Part shown: piece after piece, positions 5,906-7,381 of the stretch | Layout: the number at the start of each line of letters is the position of its first letter | How positions within the stretch are numbered: the stretch's first letter is position 1 | Source of the DNA: Azonexus sp. | GTDB lineage: Bacteria; Pseudomonadota; Gammaproteobacteria; Burkholderiales; Rhodocyclaceae | Assembly: GCA_030697085.1 (NCBI GenBank) | Contig: JAUYQT010000739.1 | Location: 1 to 7,381, forward strand | Direction: 5' to 3' | Length of the DNA: 7,381 nucleotides | The notes under the pieces: model-generated | Told to the model about the DNA's origin: nothing | The model's input: only the letters and a program-made list of their open reading frames with translations | Database searches by the model: none | Translations under genes and position numbers: made by a program

Positions 5906-7132
5906 ATGAGCACCCGCTTATTCTCCCTCGCTTTCAGGAACATCATTCGCCAGCGGGCACGCTCGGCCGCGACACTAACGGCAATAGCGATTGGCGTCGT
6001 CGGCTTGATTCTCGCCGGCGGCTTCGTGCAGGATATTTTTATCCAGTTGGGCGAAGCGATGATCCACTCGCAAACTGGCCACATTCAGGTGACAAAACAA
6101 GGGTATCGCGAGGGGAAAAATCATTCACCCGACAAATACCTGATCGAAAACGCGGACCAGCTCAAAGCGGCCCTCGAGAAAGGCCAGCCTGAAATCCAGC
6201 AAACCATGGCCCGCCTCGGCTTCAGTGGCCTGGTCAATAATGGCAAACGTGATCTCGGCATCATTGGCGAGGGCATTGAGCCCGACGCCGAAGCTGATGT
6301 CGGGACATACCTCCAGTTTGTCGAAGGACGTGCCCTCAAAAATAGCGACATCGACGGCATTGTCGTCGGCCAGGGCGTTGCCACATCACTTGGCTTGAAA
6401 ATCGGCGACCGCATCACCCTCGTTATTACGCTTTCACAAGGGGCAGTCAATACGCTTGATTTCGAGCTCGTCGGCATTTTCCAGAGTTTCTCGAAAGAAT
6501 TCGACGCCCGCGCGGTGCGCATTCCACTGGAAGCCGCGAAATTGCTGATGGATACATCCGCCGCCCATTTGCTGGTTGTCATGCTCACGCACACTGAAAA
6601 TACGAATGCTGCGGTCAACGCGATAAAAGGCCGTATTTCTACACAAGGATTTGAAGTCACCGCATGGAACGAACTCTCCGACTTCTATGAAAAAACCGTA
6701 CAACTCTACGACCGCCAGTTTGGCGTCCTGCGCCTGATCATCCTCATCATGGTTCTGCTCAGCGTCGTCAACAGCGTCAACATGACCCTGTTTGAAAGAA
6801 CCCGTGAATTCGGCACCATGCGCGCCATCGGTGACCGGTCCAGCTTCATATTTAAACTTGTTATGACTGAAAGCTTTCTCCTCGGCGTTTTTGGCGCAAC
6901 GATCGGCATGACCTTAGGCTGCTTGGCCGCCCTTGGCATCTCCGCCATTGGCATTCCAATGCCACCGCCACCCAACGCAAATCTCGGTTACATCGCATTA
7001 ATCCGGCTCGACCCAGGCACCGTTTTAATCGCCGGCCTGATTGGCTTTACGGCGACGGTACTGGCCACTATTCTGCCCGCTCGCCGCGCTGCCCGGCTCG
7101 ACATCGTCGATGCGCTTCGTCATGGCGTCTGA
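5906..7132 (+). CDS. ABC transporter permease, FtsX/MacB-like, second of pair
   Basis: A 408-residue paralogue of the preceding permease with the same order: helix near 21-42, periplasmic core domain (about 50-270), and helices near 275-295, 322-346 and 372-392. The cytoplasmic motif ERTREFGTMRAIG (297-309) is close to the family consensus, more so than in its partner. IHSQTGHIQ (53-61), AIGIPMPPPP (347-356) and the tail PARRAARLDIVDALR are shared with the partner. Its ATG directly follows the partner's TAA with no base between and no obvious Shine-Dalgarno sequence, which suggests translational coupling and near 1:1 synthesis. The two probably form a LolC/LolE-like heterodimer, the second copy arising by tandem duplication and divergence. 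Only 128 bases separate it from the downstream lipoprotein gene, which need not be in the same operon. Confidence 0.9.
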   Translation: MSTRLFSLAFRNIIRQRARSAATLTAIAIGVVGLILAGGFVQDIFIQLGEAMIHSQTGHIQVTKQGYREGKNHSPDKYLIENADQLKAALEKGQPEIQQTMARLGFSGLVNNGKRDLGIIGEGIEPDAEADVGTYLQFVEGRALKNSDIDGIVVGQGVATSLGLKIGDRITLVITLSQGAVNTLDFELVGIFQSFSKEFDARAVRIPLEAAKLLMDTSAAHLLVVMLTHTENTNAAVNAIKGRISTQGFEVTAWNELSDFYEKTVQLYDRQFGVLRLIILIMVLLSVVNSVNMTLFERTREFGTMRAIGDRSSFIFKLVMTESFLLGVFGATIGMTLGCLAALGISAIGIPMPPPPNANLGYIALIRLDPGTVLIAGLIGFTATVLATILPARRAARLDIVDALRHGV

Positions 7133-7155
7133 TCATCGTTGTGAAATACACCACG

Positions 7156-7185
7156 TTCAAAATAAATGTTGCAGCACAATATAAA
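7156..7185 (+). promoter_or_regulatory. Possible sigma-70 promoter for the lipoprotein gene
   Basis: TTCAAA (7156-7161) and TATAAA (7180-7185) are 18 bases apart, matching the -35 and -10 consensus at 4/6 and 5/6 positions. The start of transcription would be near 7192, giving a leader of about 70 bases. A second -10-like TATGAT at 7197-7202 lacks a matching -35 at normal spacing. No terminator separates this from the permease gene, so read-through is also possible. Confidence 0.35.
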
Positions 7186-7218
7186 GCCGTTTCCGTTATG
7201 ATTATGAACTATGACATT

Positions 7219-7242
7219 GACCGGCTCGGTCGGCCTGCGACC
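7219..7242 (+). other. Two overlapping, mutually exclusive leader hairpins
   Basis: GACCG/CGGTC (7219-7223 with 7227-7231, loop GCT) and GGTCG/CGACC (7228-7232 with 7238-7242, loop GCCTG) are both perfect 5-bp stems sharing bases 7228-7231, so only one can form at a time. They lie just before the purine-rich ribosome binding site of the lipoprotein gene. The stems are short, so chance is possible. Confidence 0.3.
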
Positions 7243-7260
7243 TGATTGAGAGGAAAAACC

Positions 7261-7381
7261 ATGACTTGTACAAACACCAAATCTGCCACCAAATGGCTGA
7301 TGATCGCGGCCACAGCCTTCATTTTTACCGGCTGCGCCAGCAACTACCCCGCAGCGCCAACGTCAGCAGCCTCGGCTGACT
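7261..7381 (+). CDS. Lipoprotein, 5' end only
   Basis: Only 40 residues are visible before the window ends. GAGAGG lies about seven bases before the ATG, a good ribosome binding site. The N-terminus has a lysine-containing leader (MTCTNTKSATK), a hydrophobic core and the lipobox-like FTGC with Cys25 as the expected lipidated residue; Phe at -3 is less usual than Leu, but this is still a plausible signal peptidase II site. Ala follows the Cys, so the Lol avoidance signal (Asp at +2) is absent and the outer membrane is the expected destination. The mature start is ASNYPAAPTSAASAD. A Cys-Ala-x-x-Tyr-Pro-x-x-Pro start reminds me of Wza-like export lipoproteins of PEP-CTERM/exosortase polysaccharide loci, which would suit the window, but this is a guess from about 15 residues. 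Confidence 0.8.
   Translation, partial: MTCTNTKSATKWLMIAATAFIFTGCASNYPAAPTSAASAD

Noticed and set aside
6121..6660. 179-codon minus-strand frame
   Set aside because: It lies opposite the second permease, whose protein motifs are clear. The antisense product is rich in Ser, Arg and Pro, as expected from a shadow frame.

Overview
The window looks like a chromosomal piece of a moderately GC-rich Gram-negative bacterium. A betaproteobacterium is most likely, perhaps near the Rhodocyclales. The clues are a PEP-CTERM secreted protein with a textbook sorting tail, paired FtsX-like inner-membrane permeases, a lipoprotein signal peptide and a split ThiF/nitroreductase pair. The taxonomic placement is inference from gene content only. 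I see no tRNA, rRNA, CRISPR array, insertion sequence or phage gene.

Layout, left to right. Positions 1-1296 (+) hold the 3' part of a bifunctional protein with an aminoglycoside-phosphotransferase-like kinase domain and a P-loop ATPase/kinase domain; its N-terminus lies outside the window. A 238-base spacer follows, with a hairpin and a strong bidirectional terminator shared with the next gene. Positions 1535-2395 (-) encode a secreted PEP-CTERM protein resembling the flocculation-associated PepA type. The 273-base spacer 2396-2668 between this gene and the divergent nitroreductase gene contains an ordered set of candidate sites for sigma-54 control of the PEP-CTERM gene: a -24/-12 element, an IHF-like site with an A/T tract, and a 34-base dyad near -171. 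A nitroreductase-family protein (2669-3697, +) and an E1-like ThiF-family adenylyltransferase (3739-4602, -) then converge tail to tail, 41 bases apart. From a divergent spacer two paralogous FtsX/MacB-type ABC permeases run rightward (4676-5905 and 5906-7132), joined stop-to-start. Last is the 5' end of a lipoprotein gene (7261 to the edge) with its own candidate promoter.

How the parts may fit together. The PEP-CTERM protein implies an exosortase (EpsH/XrtA type) and an exopolysaccharide locus elsewhere in the genome. The lipoprotein at the right edge could be the start of such a locus, but too little of it is visible to be sure. The ThiF and nitroreductase genes look like the two halves of a protein that is fused in mycobacteria (Rv1355c/MoeY type) and may act in one small-molecule or peptide modification pathway. 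The permease pair has no ATP-binding subunit beside it in the window, so its partner must be further away. The most promising items are the PEP-CTERM gene's apparent sigma-54/IHF/enhancer region and the split ThiF-nitroreductase pair.
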